NCBI GenBank assembly: GCA_013314795.1
Contig: JABUEZ010000098.1
Coordinates: 1-7,556, forward strand
DNA length: 7,556 nt
Direction of reading: 5' to 3'
Source: Candidatus Profundicultor aquiphilus
Lineage (GTDB): Bacteria; Atribacterota; Atribacteria; Atribacterales; Caldatribacteriaceae
Numbering within the stretch: position 1 is the stretch's first letter; every line of letters begins with the position of its first letter. Below the pieces are notes generated by a model. The model did not search any database and was not told the origin of the DNA. It saw nothing but the letters and a program-made list of their open reading frames with translations. Shown one piece after another: positions 1 to 6,444 of this stretch. The position numbers and the translations under genes are program-made.

Positions 1-955
1 CGCATGCCTGGCATACAAAACCACTCTCACGATACTCTTCATCCATGAGCAATGTCTGACAGGCCCCAAGATTAACTGCCTGCACAACGTTCAACAGGCC
101 AAAAGTAGCCAGACCCTTATTCCCAATTACCTCAAGAAGACGCCCCATGATCATCCGGTCCTCTTCTTCTTCCACCATCTTCTCGGCCCGTAAGGCCTCT
201 GCGACGGTAGCGTTGATATGGTCTTTGGGACTCAGATGGACTCTACCCTTCAAAACCCCTTTGAGGTAAGTATGCAGGAAGTTCACAAAGAGAGGATATT
301 CTTCTTCCTTGATGCCAACAAAGAGATATTCGAAATGCCCCAAGCGGAAATGCTCCCAAAGAAGATCCGCCACTTCTTTATAATGCCGGAAAATCTGGTT
401 CTCGATGCGTCTGGCAATTCTGCGCTCTTCAAGGCCATACCATCCCCCTTCCTTCACCTTTCCCTGAGTATCACTGTGATGGCTGGCGTGTTCCAGAATC
501 TCTCCCATATAAATCTCGAATAGCCGTGCCTCCCGGTGATCCAGCACCACCAGCATAATCCGACGATGCTCATCGAGAACGGCAAGAAGGGGACGAATAT
601 AGGGATTGGAACCGATAATAACTCCCGATTGTAAGGGCTGTGCCAGACGGTAGACCCGAAAAAAATTACTGGCGTCACTGGCAATGATCACCAGCCCCTT
701 CACCCTCCCTCGTACTTCAAAATCATTGCGCAGAAAATCCTCGATGCGTTTGAAATCCCTTTCCACCCCGGGGTGGAATTCTTCAGAAAACCGCTCCCGC
801 AAGAAGGCAAGTTTCTCCTGTAAGAGAGCATGGGCTACAGCCAGAAACTGCTGACGCGTGAAGCGTCTGGGATCCACATTCAAATAAAAAGAAGTCACCA
901 GACTCCTGCCTGGAGCAAAATCACACAGTTCTCGAACGTCATCTACGGTAATCAT
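1..955 (-). CDS. baeRF family (bacterial eRF1/Vms1-like) protein, 3' end cut by window edge
   Basis: The reading frame is open from the ATG at 955 to the window edge, giving 318 residues without a stop. It looks like the bacterial archaeo-eukaryotic release-factor (baeRF) superfamily, often annotated as host attachment protein or eRF1-like. Visible landmarks are an N-terminal SFYLNVDPRR (residues 22-31), a strand pair RIMLVVLDH and ARLFEIYMGE (132-152) opening an eRF1 domain-2-like fold, and a GGW loop at 170-172 where eRF1 has GGQ. A basic helix rich in Arg follows the loop (about 178-190). An L7Ae-like domain 3 then follows, with CQAC at 315-318, probably the first knuckle of a zinc ribbon that continues outside the window. 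The start lies 4 bp after the mtnA stop, with a G-rich ribosome-binding site inside the end of mtnA, so translation is likely coupled. Family members are proposed to act on peptidyl-tRNA or stalled or idle ribosomes; the role here is inference. Confidence 0.8.
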   Translation of the reverse strand, partial: MITVDDVRELCDFAPGRSLVTSFYLNVDPRRFTRQQFLAVAHALLQEKLAFLRERFSEEFHPGVERDFKRIEDFLRNDFEVRGRVKGLVIIASDASNFFRVYRLAQPLQSGVIIGSNPYIRPLLAVLDEHRRIMLVVLDHREARLFEIYMGEILEHASHHSDTQGKVKEGGWYGLEERRIARRIENQIFRHYKEVADLLWEHFRLGHFEYLFVGIKEEEYPLFVNFLHTYLKGVLKGRVHLSPKDHINATVAEALRAEKMVEEEEDRMIMGRLLEVIGNKGLATFGLLNVVQAVNLGACQTLLMDEEYRESGFVCQAC

Positions 956-959
956 GCCT

Positions 960-2018
960 TCACCCCCCTTTCTTTTTCCTTTTTATCTCTTCAAACTTCT
1001 CCAGAAACGGAGGATAGAGAACTCCCTCTTCCGTGACCAAAGCGCTCACCAGGCTCCAGGGTGTGACATCAAACGCAGGATTCCGTACCCCCACTCCCGA
1101 AGGAGAAATCTGTCTTCCACCCCATAATATCACTTCTTCCCGGTTTCTCTCTTCAATGGGTATCGCCTGACCGTTGAGCGCATCGAAATCAACCGAAGAA
1201 AGCGGTGCAGCGACATAAAAAGGAATGCGATGATAATGAGCAAGCAATGCCACAGTATATGTACCAATTTTATTGGCAAAATCACCGTTCAGGGCAATTC
1301 GGTCTGCCCCAACGATCACCTTATCAATCTCTCCCCGAGACATTAAAAATCCGGCCATGTTATCGCAGATGACCGTTACCGGGATTCCACTTTTTTGTAG
1401 TTCAAACGCAGTAAGACGAGCGCCCTGAAGAAGGGGACGAGTTTCATCAGCATAGACGGTGAGCCGTTTTCCTTCCTTGAGAAAAGCCCAGTGTATGGTT
1501 CCCAGAGCAGTTCCCCACTGAACACAGGCCAGAGCCCCAGCATTACAGTGGGTTAAAATGCGGTCACCATCCGCAAAAAGCTGAGCCCCAAACCGAGCGA
1601 TACGTTCGTTGGTACACACATCCTCCTCTTCCATGGCCTGTGCTTCTTTGATCAACCTTTCTACCACCGTATCGACCGATGCCTCCTGAGCTTCCAGGGA
1701 ACGCCAGACCTTTCCCATGCGATCCAGGGCCCAGAAAAGATTCACCGCGGTAGGGCGAGTCCCCCGCAGTTCTCCATCCACACGCGCAAGAAAACGGAAA
1801 AACCCTTCCCGATCTAGACCAGCAGCTTCCAAGGCTCCCAGACACAGGCCATAGGCCGCAGCAACTCCGATAAGGGGTGCTCCACGCACCTGCAATCTCC
1901 GAATCGCCTCAGCCACCACCCGGTAGTCAGAAGTGGTCACATATCGTTCTTCCAGAGGCAAAAGCGTTTGATCCAGAAAACAAAGGGCGTTGTTCTCCCA
2001 CCTAATTGTCCGTATCAT
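960..2018 (-). CDS. mtnA: S-methyl-5-thioribose-1-phosphate isomerase
   Basis: This cytosolic enzyme of methionine salvage converts 5-methylthioribose-1-phosphate to 5-methylthioribulose-1-phosphate. The 352-residue length is normal for MtnA. The N-terminal domain carries LDQTLLP (15-21) and the RGAPLIGVAAAYG phosphate-site motif (45-57), then TRPTAVN (87-93). The Rossmann-like domain carries ILTHCNAGAL with catalytic Cys158, ADETRPLLQGARLT (190-203), DNMAG (219-223), GADRI with catalytic Asp239, NGDFANKIGTY (244-254) and the late VRNPAFDVTPW (311-321). Cys158 and Asp239 match the Cys160/Asp240 pair known from Bacillus MtnA. The ATG at 2018 has GGAG seven bases upstream. The gene follows the small membrane protein gene by 21 bp and lies two genes after a phosphorylase that could supply its substrate. 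eIF2B subunits and ribose-1,5-bisphosphate isomerase are related, but the N-terminal domain and length favour MtnA. Confidence 0.95.
   Translation of the reverse strand: MIRTIRWENNALCFLDQTLLPLEERYVTTSDYRVVAEAIRRLQVRGAPLIGVAAAYGLCLGALEAAGLDREGFFRFLARVDGELRGTRPTAVNLFWALDRMGKVWRSLEAQEASVDTVVERLIKEAQAMEEEDVCTNERIARFGAQLFADGDRILTHCNAGALACVQWGTALGTIHWAFLKEGKRLTVYADETRPLLQGARLTAFELQKSGIPVTVICDNMAGFLMSRGEIDKVIVGADRIALNGDFANKIGTYTVALLAHYHRIPFYVAAPLSSVDFDALNGQAIPIEERNREEVILWGGRQISPSGVGVRNPAFDVTPWSLVSALVTEEGVLYPPFLEKFEEIKRKKKGG
963..968 (-). promoter_or_regulatory. G-rich ribosome-binding site of the baeRF gene inside the mtnA end
   Basis: The minus strand carries six G residues overlapping the last two Gly codons of mtnA, followed by TGA (mtnA stop), then AGGC and the ATG at 955. 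A start this close after the stop, with the ribosome-binding site inside mtnA, suggests that the baeRF gene is translated by ribosomes finishing mtnA. Confidence 0.5.
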
Positions 2019-2039
2019 TCTCTTTCTCCGTCCTTTCCC

Positions 2040-2498
2040 TCAGAGCCAAAAACTATACCCCAGGAGGGTTACCACACTCACAATAAATGTCGCCAAAAGG
2101 AGGCCTCCCAGAATAAAAGGGAACGATTCTCTAAACGATAATCCTCCCAGAAAACAAATGAGAGCCCCGGTCCAGACGCCGGTAAACGGCAACGGAACCC
2201 CCACAAAAAAAAGAATTCCCCACTGTTCCCACCTGGCGTACTTCCGAAAGCGCTTTTTTACCCCCTCGGTGTAACGCTCATACAGGCGGTTAAACCATTC
2301 GATCTTACAGAACAACCTCAAGACTACCTGAAGGAGATACATAACGAGAAAATATGGAATGATATTACCAGCAAGAGCAACGGGTAAAACCAGAGAAAAA
2401 GGGACGCGAGCACCCAGTACACCGTATGGAATCGCGCCTCTTACCTCACTGATCGGCAAAAAAGCAAGCAAAAAGACCTTAAAAAGCGAACCAATCAT
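2040..2498 (-). CDS. Small multidrug export (Sm_multidrug_ex, COG2426) family membrane protein
   Basis: This 152-residue integral membrane protein has the three hallmarks of the family: LPISEVRGAIPYG (14-26), GNIIPYF (44-50) and VGVPLPFTGVWTGAL (99-113). Hydrophobic segments lie at roughly 1-15, 33-62, 93-118 and 125-148. A basic amphipathic loop rich in Arg, Lys and Tyr (about 70-90) probably faces the cytoplasm. The family is named for a putative export role, but substrate and mechanism are not established, so the name should not be read as evidence of drug transport. Its ATG overlaps the stop of the upstream phosphorylase gene (ATGA, 2495-2498). The nearest Shine-Dalgarno-like GGAG is about 12 bases away, so translation probably depends on coupling. 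Lying between a nucleoside phosphorylase and mtnA, it might move a nucleoside or thio-sugar, but that is speculation. Confidence 0.85.
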   Translation of the reverse strand: MIGSLFKVFLLAFLPISEVRGAIPYGVLGARVPFSLVLPVALAGNIIPYFLVMYLLQVVLRLFCKIEWFNRLYERYTEGVKKRFRKYARWEQWGILFFVGVPLPFTGVWTGALICFLGGLSFRESFPFILGGLLLATFIVSVVTLLGYSFWL

Positions 2499-3322
2499 GT
2501 CAGCGTCATTCTCCGGACCAGTTCCTTAATGATCAGGGTCATTTTGGGTTCCGCCTCTTTGGCTGCATTCACGATCTCCTCAAAACTCACCGGCTCCACC
2601 ACTCCATCAATAGCAAGATCCGTAATACAGGAAATCCCAAATACTCTCATACCGGCGTGTCTGGCCACAATGACTTCTGGGACAGTGGACATGCCTACGG
2701 CATCTGCCCCAATGGTGATGAGAAAGCGATACTCGGCCGGTGTCTCCAGATTCGGCCCCGGTAGAGCCACATAAACGCCCTGGTGAAGGTAAATTTTGTT
2801 TTCCAGAGCAATCTGCAAAGCCAGCTCCCGCAACTCCCGGTCATAGGTCAGGGACATGTCTGGAAAGCGCGGCCCAAGCTCCGGGTCATTGGGACCTCTC
2901 AGGGGGTTATCGCCCAGAAGATTGATGTGATCAGTGATAACCATGAGATCTCCCCGCTTCATGTTGCGATTCATCCCCCCAGCAGCATTGCTCACCAGGA
3001 GCACCTGAGCTCCCAATCGTTTCATCACCCGAACCGGGAAAGTAACCTGCTTCAAATCATATCCTTCGTAATAATGAAACCGCCCCTGCATTACCACCAC
3101 CGGTTTTCCGGAAATGTATCCCAGCACCAGGTTTCCTCTGTGCGTCTCCACCGTCGAGACCGGAAAATGCGGGATTTCTTCATAGGGAATCACACGGTCG
3201 ATTTCGATCTCGTCAACCAGTGCTCCCAAACCGGTACCCAGGATAATCCCCACCGAAGGAACAAAGCGAATTTTTTCTCCAATAAATTGCGCACTCTCTT
3301 CGATCTGCTTTTTCAATTCCAT
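2495..3322 (-). CDS. punA: Purine nucleoside phosphorylase family (PNP-I), possible MTA phosphorylase
   Basis: This trimeric-type nucleoside phosphorylase has 275 residues, a normal length, and splits a purine nucleoside with phosphate into base plus ribose-1-phosphate. Numbered from the ATG at 3322, motifs are ILGTGLG (27-33), GRFHYYEG with His83 and Tyr85, VSNAAGG (110-116), the PNDPELGPRFPDMS loop (144-157), GPNLETPAE with Glu197, and GMSTVPEVIVARHAG (210-224). These match the phosphate, ribose and base contacts of human PNP. Two specificity positions differ: the ITN of PNP (human Asn243) is ITD here (Asp235), and the human His257 position is Phe247. MTA phosphorylase has Asp and a hydrophobic residue there, so a 6-amino, 5'-thio substrate such as MTA is plausible, while the retained Glu197 is PNP-like. 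A GTG at 3325 directly before the ATG is an alternative start sharing the same GGAGGT. The gene follows xerD by about 20 bp. Confidence 0.9.
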   Translation of the reverse strand: MELKKQIEESAQFIGEKIRFVPSVGIILGTGLGALVDEIEIDRVIPYEEIPHFPVSTVETHRGNLVLGYISGKPVVVMQGRFHYYEGYDLKQVTFPVRVMKRLGAQVLLVSNAAGGMNRNMKRGDLMVITDHINLLGDNPLRGPNDPELGPRFPDMSLTYDRELRELALQIALENKIYLHQGVYVALPGPNLETPAEYRFLITIGADAVGMSTVPEVIVARHAGMRVFGISCITDLAIDGVVEPVSFEEIVNAAKEAEPKMTLIIKELVRRMTLT

Positions 3323-3330
3323 CACAATTC

Positions 3331-3336
3331 ACCTCC
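3331..3336 (-). promoter_or_regulatory. Shine-Dalgarno site of the phosphorylase gene
   Basis: The minus strand reads GGAGGT here, a strong ribosome-binding site. It lies five bases from a GTG at 3325 and eight bases from an ATG at 3322, so both starts are workable. The ATG is preferred because ATG is the commoner start codon; the choice changes the protein by only one residue. Confidence 0.7.
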
Positions 3337-3345
3337 AGAAAAAAT

Positions 3346-4248
3346 TTATTTTCTTGGAAACGCCCTTTCGTAGACCTCTCTGAGCACTTTACGGTTCACA
3401 TGGGTATAAATCTGGGTGGTGGTAATATCGCTATGACCCAGAAACTCCTGAACAATCCGGAGATCGGCTCCGTTTTCCAGAAGATGGGTGGCAAAAGTAT
3501 GTCGAAAAGTGTGCGGAGTGATGTTCTTTTGAATCCCCGCCCGGCGGGCATACCGCTTAATCAGAGTCCAGACATTCTGGCGAGTCAGGGGGCGTCCTGA
3601 AGCATCACTCACAAAGATGTAATTACTCTGAGACCTCTTCAGAAGAACCGGCCTCCCCCTTTCAAGATAAGCAACCAGTGCTTCCTGGGCTTTTTCACCA
3701 AAGGGTACCACCCTCTCTTTAAACCCCTTCCCCCACAATCGGATCATCCGATTGGAGAGGTCAAGATGCGAAAATTCAAGCAATACCAGCTCACTGACTC
3801 GCAACCCGCTCGAATAGAGGAGTTCGAGCATTGCCCTATCCCGTAACCCCCGCGGCAAAGAGGGATCACAAACGGCTATGAGGCGTTCAACTTCTTCCAG
3901 GGTTAACACTTCGGGAAGGTTACGCTGGATTCGAGGTGTATCCAGAAGTTTGGCTAAATTCTCCGTCACTATTTTTTCCTGCACCAGAAAGAAAAAAAAC
4001 GTTCGCAACGATGAGATTCGCCGAGCAAGAGAAGTTTTTTCCAGATCTTTTTTTGATTCACTGATCACAAACTGCTCCAGAACTCCAAGATCCACGTCCT
4101 GAAGGGAATGGCACCCTGCTTGAGTCAAAAATTGAAGAAAGAACATAACGTCCTGATGATAGGCCACAATGGTATTATCTGACAGCCGCTTTTCCCAGAA
4201 AAGGAACTGTAGAAAGGATTCAAGAATTTCTTCAAACTCTGGCCGCAT
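3346..4248 (-). CDS. xerD: Tyrosine recombinase XerD (dimer resolution)
   Basis: This site-specific tyrosine recombinase would act with a XerC partner (or alone) at the chromosomal dif site to resolve dimers before division. From the ATG at 4248 the protein has 300 residues, matching XerD. The N-terminal SAM-like core-binding domain spans about 1-95 and the catalytic domain about 110-295. The full active site is present: Arg150 (GLRVSEL), Lys174 (GKGFKER), His246 and Arg249 (HTFRH), His272 (LGHSD) and the nucleophile Tyr281 (IYTHV). Each is within two positions of E. coli XerD numbering. VQEFLGHSDITTTQIYTHV is XerD-like rather than XerC-like. The frame extends to a TTG at 4290, but that start lacks a good ribosome-binding site and would overlap lgt by 59 bp. 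The ATG overlaps lgt by 17 bp and has AGGA five bases upstream. Nothing suggests a phage or integron integrase. Confidence 0.92.
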   Translation of the reverse strand: MRPEFEEILESFLQFLFWEKRLSDNTIVAYHQDVMFFLQFLTQAGCHSLQDVDLGVLEQFVISESKKDLEKTSLARRISSLRTFFFFLVQEKIVTENLAKLLDTPRIQRNLPEVLTLEEVERLIAVCDPSLPRGLRDRAMLELLYSSGLRVSELVLLEFSHLDLSNRMIRLWGKGFKERVVPFGEKAQEALVAYLERGRPVLLKRSQSNYIFVSDASGRPLTRQNVWTLIKRYARRAGIQKNITPHTFRHTFATHLLENGADLRIVQEFLGHSDITTTQIYTHVNRKVLREVYERAFPRK

Positions 4249-4987
4249 ACCGTTCCTGGAGCGATCCTCGCAAAAAGAGTACCACCGCAACGATGATCAC
4301 ACAGGCCAGTTGTCCTACGGTCAGGAATCTTCCGATCACAAAGGGTTCTTCCCTGAAATATTCCATAAAAAACCGAGCGACACCATAAAGCCACAGATAA
4401 TCGAGAAATAGCGCTCCGGGAAAATGGGGTTTTCGAGAAAGCCACAGCAGGATGAAGAAAATCACCAGGGAGTACCCCAGGGAATAGATCTGTGTGGGAT
4501 AGCGGAAACCGGAAAGGTGAGGAAATTTTACCCCCAGGGGGAAAAATGAATACTCGCAAACCCGCCCATAACAACAACCATTCAGAAAACAACCAATCCT
4601 CGCGATGGCGTAACCAAGGGCAATCGGTGGAGCAAAAAGGTCGAAAAAGGCCACCAGGCTGTACTTCCGTTTCACAATATAAGGGATAGCGAGAAGCAAA
4701 GCCCCGGCAATACCTCCATAAAACGTCAATCCACCCTCTCTCACCGCGAACACTTTCCAGAGATTTTTGCCATAGTAATCCCAGTGCAAGATGACATAGG
4801 CGAGCCTTGAGCCCACCACTGCACCAATCACACAGAGCGAGGCAACCTCCATCACTGCTTCTTTACTCACCCCATACCGTGAAGAATGGTACAAAGCCCA
4901 GGCGACACCAATCAAAAAAGCAAGTCCCAGCATAAAACCGTAGGAATAAATGGGAAAATTTCCCAGAAAAAAGAGAACTGGACGCAT
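4232..4987 (-). CDS. lgt: Prolipoprotein diacylglyceryl transferase
   Basis: This inner-membrane enzyme transfers diacylglycerol from phosphatidylglycerol to the lipobox cysteine of prolipoproteins, the first step of lipoprotein maturation. At 251 residues it belongs to the short Lgt forms. About seven hydrophobic segments are visible, beginning with PIYSYGFMLGLAF (12-24), which holds the conserved Tyr-Gly. The Lgt signature appears as ARIGCFLNGCCYG (129-141), with Arg130 matching the essential E. coli Arg143. YPTQIYS (163-169) and YGVARFFMEYFRE (201-213), with Arg205, fit the remaining conserved C-terminal motifs. The motif that contains His103 in E. coli (FHGG) reads FYGG here, so Tyr90 occupies that place. 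The start overlaps the stop of the DUF3048 gene by one base (TGATG), with AAGGTGG upstream at 4995-5001. Placement directly after an envelope-motor gene fits a surface-biogenesis cluster. Confidence 0.93.
   Translation of the reverse strand: MRPVLFFLGNFPIYSYGFMLGLAFLIGVAWALYHSSRYGVSKEAVMEVASLCVIGAVVGSRLAYVILHWDYYGKNLWKVFAVREGGLTFYGGIAGALLLAIPYIVKRKYSLVAFFDLFAPPIALGYAIARIGCFLNGCCYGRVCEYSFFPLGVKFPHLSGFRYPTQIYSLGYSLVIFFILLWLSRKPHFPGALFLDYLWLYGVARFFMEYFREEPFVIGRFLTVGQLACVIIVAVVLFLRGSLQERYAARV
4254..4257 (-). promoter_or_regulatory. Ribosome-binding site deciding the xerD start
   Basis: The minus strand reads CCAGGAACGGT directly before the ATG at 4248, placing AGGA five bases upstream. The in-frame TTG at 4290 has no comparable site, which supports the shorter 300-residue product. 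The site lies within the 3' end of lgt. Confidence 0.55.
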
Positions 4988-6444
4988 CAGAACACCACCT
5001 TTGTCTTGGTATCGACAATTTCAATCCACACCCTACCAGGGTTAACTCGCAGTTCCTCACCGTTATCGTAATAGAATCTGGTTTTATCCCGCAAGGTTTT
5101 CTTTTCCCACCGGATGGGCAACACCACACCATCACTAAAAACCCAGCCCTGCCCCTGCCCGACAAATCGGATTTCCAGGCGCCCTTCTGCATCTTTCACC
5201 ACGTGTTCGGTGACCTGAACGATTACTGTGGAACAGGAAATCTGGGCGCCAGAACTGCTATCGATATGGGGTTTTTCGTTCACAAAACGAGCATATTCTC
5301 TTTTTCCTTCATTGAAGGTAAATTTAACTGCATAGTCTCCGGCATAGCGAATCTCCAGAGCCGATGCTTTTTTCCCGGATGGCGAATTGGCCGATGAAGA
5401 GGCGACCCCAAACCCTGAACTTCTGACCGGTCGATTGTACCCCAACTTCTGCGCTTCCTGACGCAGAGAAACCACCGAAGTATAAAGATTGTGGGGCGGA
5501 CGCCGTTCTTTTTCCCTCCAGAAGGGCTGAAAGTGATTCATTTCATCGATATGATCCAGAGCCAGTTCCTTCATATAGGTGTAGGCTTCCACACTCCCCC
5601 CACTGTGCACAAAGATGGCATCATGTTCCATAGCCTTCAGGGCAAAGTACGGACGAGCGCTCCGTACCGGTCCAACCCGATCTGCTGCTTCAGAGGAAAA
5701 AATAGCCAGAAACCTGGTAATACCTCCTTCGGCCATGATTTCGTACACCACATCAGCTTTGGAAAGACCCGCCTGAGGCCGAGCTTGGGGTGCGTTTTCC
5801 ACAATGACTGCAATGGGCCTTTTGGTGAATGGAGAGCGCTTTTCCACATTGGTGGTGGGAGGAAGGAGTTCCCCGGTAGCCATGGTCTCACCTACGGTAC
5901 TTTCCACCCTCTGCATGCCCTCTTTAGCCAAATGGGCCAGACGAGAAGACTGGCCTGCTTCGTCGAGTTGTCCCTTAATGGTTGACTCTGCTTCAGCACC
6001 CTGCCACTTCATGCTTTCTTCAACTTCGATATTTTCACCGGGATTAAAAAGCCGCGCTCCCGAAGGTGAAGTTTTTCCCACGATGTTCTCTGCTTCAGGA
6101 AGTTCCACGGGAGGCTTGGGCACCCGCACCTGCTCTTTTCGCTGTTGCATTTCCGAAGCAATTTCACTTTTCACCTGGGGTACTTCCTGTGCCTCAGCTT
6201 TCTGCATCTCCGAGGGAGGACTGAGTTCTGCCAACTCTGCAGTCTGTGGTACTGTCCCTTGCGGTTTTTTGGGAGAGGGAATCTCCATCAATTCCACTAC
6301 CACCGGTTTCTCCTCTTCGGGTCGGTTATAATGAAAAGAGAGCCAGTAAATCGATATGACCGCAAGAACAGCCAGATTCACGGCCAGAGAGAAAACCAGA
6401 GAAAAAGACCAGACTCTCCTCTCGTCCCAGACCAGGCGACTCAC
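4987..6444 (-). CDS. TonB-like N-terminal anchor fused to a DUF3048 (YerB-type) domain
   Basis: This 485-residue protein has two parts. Residues 1-60 resemble a TonB or TolA N-terminus: a short basic cytoplasmic tail, one uncleaved membrane helix (about 11-35) with SLAVNLAVL, then VVVELMEIPSPKKP, much like the segment after the TonB helix. Residues 60-203 form a low-complexity linker rich in Glu, Pro, Gln and Lys that could span a periplasm. Residues 204-477 are a complete DUF3048 domain: RPIAVIVENAPQARPQAG (209-226), YEIMAEGGITRFLAIF (234-249), VGPVRSARPYF (257-267), HSGGS (280-284), RPPHNLYTS (315-323), a less conserved spacer near 345-362, and the closing YYDNGEELRVNPGRVWIEIV (458-477). 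No lipobox is present, unlike Bacillus YerB, and no TonB C-terminal domain. It follows exbD with a GTGA overlap, suggesting that it is the third subunit of the motor. DUF3048 function is unknown. Confidence 0.87.
   Translation of the reverse strand: MSRLVWDERRVWSFSLVFSLAVNLAVLAVISIYWLSFHYNRPEEEKPVVVELMEIPSPKKPQGTVPQTAELAELSPPSEMQKAEAQEVPQVKSEIASEMQQRKEQVRVPKPPVELPEAENIVGKTSPSGARLFNPGENIEVEESMKWQGAEAESTIKGQLDEAGQSSRLAHLAKEGMQRVESTVGETMATGELLPPTTNVEKRSPFTKRPIAVIVENAPQARPQAGLSKADVVYEIMAEGGITRFLAIFSSEAADRVGPVRSARPYFALKAMEHDAIFVHSGGSVEAYTYMKELALDHIDEMNHFQPFWREKERRPPHNLYTSVVSLRQEAQKLGYNRPVRSSGFGVASSSANSPSGKKASALEIRYAGDYAVKFTFNEGKREYARFVNEKPHIDSSSGAQISCSTVIVQVTEHVVKDAEGRLEIRFVGQGQGWVFSDGVVLPIRWEKKTLRDKTRFYYDNGEELRVNPGRVWIEIVDTKTKVVF

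Noticed and set aside
960..2018. Possible eIF2B-like protein or ribose-1,5-bisphosphate isomerase
   Set aside because: The N-terminal LDQTLLP/RGAPLIG domain, the 352-residue length and the late VRNPAFDVTPW motif all fit MtnA better.
2783..3373. Open frame of 196 codons on the plus strand
   Set aside because: It lies antisense to the phosphorylase gene, whose motifs are unmistakable. The plus-strand product has no recognisable domain and no supported start.
3992..3999. Run of eight T on the coding strand within xerD, a possible slippage site
   Set aside because: The frame is intact and encodes a plausible Phe-rich helix. One short homopolymer is not evidence of programmed frameshifting or phase variation.
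3346..4248. Possible phage or integron integrase marking a mobile island
   Set aside because: Length, active-site spacing and the C-terminal motif match housekeeping XerD, and there are no flanking repeats, tRNA or cargo genes.
4125..4592. Minus-strand open frame of 155 codons spanning lgt and the start of xerD
   Set aside because: It is in a different frame from two well-supported genes, has no conserved motifs and has no ribosome-binding site.
5491..6331. Two plus-strand open frames of 164 and 175 codons
   Set aside because: Both are shadows opposite the DUF3048 fusion gene. Their products look like random translation and share no family motif.
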